Assembly (NCBI RefSeq): GCF_022965805.1
Contig: NW_027330913.1
Location: forward strand, 62,001-126,000
Reading direction: 5' to 3'
DNA length: 64,000 nt
Origin: Primulina eburnea
Lineage: Eukaryota; Streptophyta; Magnoliopsida; Lamiales; Gesneriaceae
In this document: piece after piece, positions 61,301 through 64,000 of the stretch
Numbering within the stretch: position 1 is the first letter of the stretch
Layout: each line of letters opens with the position of its first letter
The notes under the pieces: generated by a model
Seen by the model: the letters and a program-made list of their open reading frames with translations, nothing else
The model's database searches: none
What the model was told of the DNA's origin: nothing
Translations under genes and position numbers: made by a program

Positions 61301-64000
61301 AGAACTTTGGGAACACTTTTGCGTGCTATTCTTAAAAAGAACTTGGATTGACATTTCTATGGACTTTATTTTGGGGTTGCCTAGGACTAAGAAGGGGAGG
61401 GATTCTATTTTTGTTGTTGTGGATAGATTCTCTAAGATGGCACATTTTATAGCTTGTCATAAAACCGATGATGCTTCAAACATTGCGGATTTGTTCTTTA
61501 GAGAAGTCGTTAGGTTGCATGGCATGCCTAGGACTATTGTTTCTGGTCGCGATGTTAAATTCTTGAGTTACTTTTGGAAGACTTTATGGGCTAAACTTGG
61601 CACAAAATTGTTGTTTTCTACTACTTGTCATCCTCAAACGGATGGACAAACTGAAGTTGTCAATAGAACTTTGGGAACACTTTTGCGTGCTATTCTTAAA
61701 AAGAACTTGGATTGACATTTCTATGGACTTTATTTTGGGGTTGCCTAGGACTAAGAAGGGGAGGGATTCTATTTTTGTTGTTGTGGATAGATTCTCTAAG
61801 ATGGCACATTTTATAGCTTGTCATAAAACCGATGATGCTTCAAACATTGCGGATTTGTTCTTTAGAGAAGTCGTTAGGTTGCATGGCATGCCTAGGACTA
61901 TTGTTTCTGGTCGCGATGTTAAATTCTTGAGTTACTTTTGGAAGACTTTATGGGCTAAACTTGGCACAAAATTGTTGTTTTCTACTACTTGTCATCCTCA
62001 AACGGATGGACAAACTGAAGTTGTCAATAGAACTTTGGGAACACTTTTGCGTGCTATTCTTAAAAAGAACTTGGATTGACATTTCTATGGACTTTATTTT
62101 GGGGTTGCCTAGGACTAAGAAGGGGAGGGATTCTATTTTTGTTGTTGTGGATAGATTCTCTAAGATGGCACATTTTATAGCTTGTCATAAAACCGATGAT
62201 GCTTCAAACATTGCGGATTTGTTCTTTAGAGAAGTCGTTAGGTTGCATGGCATGCCTAGGACTATTGTTTCTGGTCGCGATGTTAAATTCTTGAGTTACT
62301 TTTGGAAGACTTTATGGGCTAAACTTGGCACAAAATTGTTGTTTTCTACTACTTGTCATCCTCAAACGGATGGACAAACTGAAGTTGTCAATAGAACTTT
62401 GGGAACACTTTTGCGTGCTATTCTTAAAAAGAACTTGGATTGACATTTCTATGGACTTTATTTTGGGGTTGCCTAGGACTAAGAAGGGGAGGGATTCTAT
62501 TTTTGTTGTTGTGGATAGATTCTCTAAGATGGCACATTTTATAGCTTGTCATAAAACCGATGATGCTTCAAACATTGCGGATTTGTTCTTTAGAGAAGTC
62601 GTTAGGTTGCATGGCATGCCTAGGACTATTGTTTCTGGTCGCGATGTTAAATTCTTGAGTTACTTTTGGAAGACTTTATGGGCTAAACTTGGCACAAAAT
62701 TGTTGTTTTCTACTACTTGTCATCCTCAAACGGATGGACAAACTGAAGTTGTCAATAGAACTTTGGGAACACTTTTGCGTGCTATTCTTAAAAAGAACTT
62801 GGATTGACATTTCTATGGACTTTATTTTGGGGTTGCCTAGGACTAAGAAGGGGAGGGATTCTATTTTTGTTGTTGTGGATAGATTCTCTAAGATGGCACA
62901 TTTTATAGCTTGTCATAAAACCGATGATGCTTCAAACATTGCGGATTTGTTCTTTAGAGAAGTCGTTAGGTTGCATGGCATGCCTAGGACTATTGTTTCT
63001 GGTCGCGATGTTAAATTCTTGAGTTACTTTTGGAAGACTTTATGGGCTAAACTTGGCACAAAATTGTTGTTTTCTACTACTTGTCATCCTCAAACGGATG
63101 GACAAACTGAAGTTGTCAATAGAACTTTGGGAACACTTTTGCGTGCTATTCTTAAAAAGAACTTGGATTGACATTTCTATGGACTTTATTTTGGGGTTGC
63201 CTAGGACTAAGAAGGGGAGGGATTCTATTTTTGTTGTTGTGGATAGATTCTCTAAGATGGCACATTTTATAGCTTGTCATAAAACCGATGATGCTTCAAA
63301 CATTGCGGATTTGTTCTTTAGAGAAGTCGTTAGGTTGCATGGCATGCCTAGGACTATTGTTTCTGGTCGCGATGTTAAATTCTTGAGTTACTTTTGGAAG
63401 ACTTTATGGGCTAAACTTGGCACAAAATTGTTGTTTTCTACTACTTGTCATCCTCAAACGGATGGACAAACTGAAGTTGTCAATAGAACTTTGGGAACAC
63501 TTTTGCGTGCTATTCTTAAAAAGAACTTGGATTGACATTTCTATGGACTTTATTTTGGGGTTGCCTAGGACTAAGAAGGGGAGGGATTCTATTTTTGTTG
63601 TTGTGGATAGATTCTCTAAGATGGCACATTTTATAGCTTGTCATAAAACCGATGATGCTTCAAACATTGCGGATTTGTTCTTTAGAGAAGTCGTTAGGTT
63701 GCATGGCATGCCTAGGACTATTGTTTCTGGTCGCGATGTTAAATTCTTGAGTTACTTTTGGAAGACTTTATGGGCTAAACTTGGCACAAAATTGTTGTTT
63801 TCTACTACTTGTCATCCTCAAACGGATGGACAAACTGAAGTTGTCAATAGAACTTTGGGAACACTTTTGCGTGCTATTCTTAAAAAGAACTTGGATTGAC
63901 ATTTCTATGGACTTTATTTTGGGGTTGCCTAGGACTAAGAAGGGGAGGGATTCTATTTTTGTTGTTGTGGATAGATTCTCTAAGATGGCACATTTTATAG
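58358..64000 (+). repeat. Integrase-derived satellite: end of the interrupted unit, one indel-rich unit, then homogeneous R array
   Basis: 58358-58443 completes the unit broken by the gypsy element. A unit at 58444 is 359 bp with several 1-bp losses and Z-like markers (GCGTGTTATGCC). From 58803, 14 full R units run at 364-bp spacing (the first is 363 bp because of T4 at about 58861). A last partial unit starts at 63898 and continues past the window. The first 500 bp after the LTR have clustered single-base errors or mutations. Confidence 0.94.

Overview
The window is repeat DNA from a plant nuclear genome, most likely an angiosperm. The evidence is a Sirevirus-type Ty1/copia element (a lineage known only from plants), a Tekay/Del-type chromovirus, and initiator-Met-tRNA primer binding sites in both. 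No host protein-coding gene, tRNA, rRNA or CRISPR array was found. Every base is assigned either to one tandem satellite family or to LTR retrotransposons inserted in it.

The satellite has a basic unit of 364 bp and runs in one orientation throughout. It covers 1-1901, 8840-23202, 30159-50580 and 58358-64000. Each unit is a piece of a Ty3/gypsy integrase catalytic core, tandemly joined to itself through a short overlap. In every unit read the second catalytic Asp codon is Gly or Ser. There are near-identical arrays (R type: 11203-20661 with 26 units, 41339-46797 with 15, 47392-50299 with 8, 58803-64000 with at least 14). There are also arrays of diverged variants, which I call S, X, Y, Z, G, M, T and U. 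These variants form an eight-unit higher-order repeat of 2853 bp, seen in full at 34230-37082.

Three LTR retrotransposons sit in the satellite, all in the same sense as it. Copia copy 1 (1902-8839) has an intact 1353-aa gag-pol. Copia copy 2 (23203-30158) is nearly the same but has two 1-bp frameshifts. Both lie at the same base of a T-type unit, have the same GTTGT target duplication, and share an LTR difference. Copy 2 is therefore a duplicate of copy 1 and its flanks, offset about 21.3 kb, and not a second insertion. An unoccupied version of that target survives at 36421-36425. The third element is a complete Tekay-type gypsy (50581-58357) with an intact 1476-aa polyprotein and TGTCA target duplications.

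The order of events I infer is: (1) a fragment of a dead integrase gene amplified into a satellite; (2) variants and a higher-order repeat formed; (3) a Sirevirus entered one T unit; (4) that block was duplicated, or was duplicated falsely during assembly; (5) a Tekay element entered an R-related array. One-base indels cluster at about 7.4-11.2, 20.9-27.4 and 58.3-58.9 kb. They suggest poor consensus quality there, so the duplication and the frameshifts in copy 2 need raw-read support.
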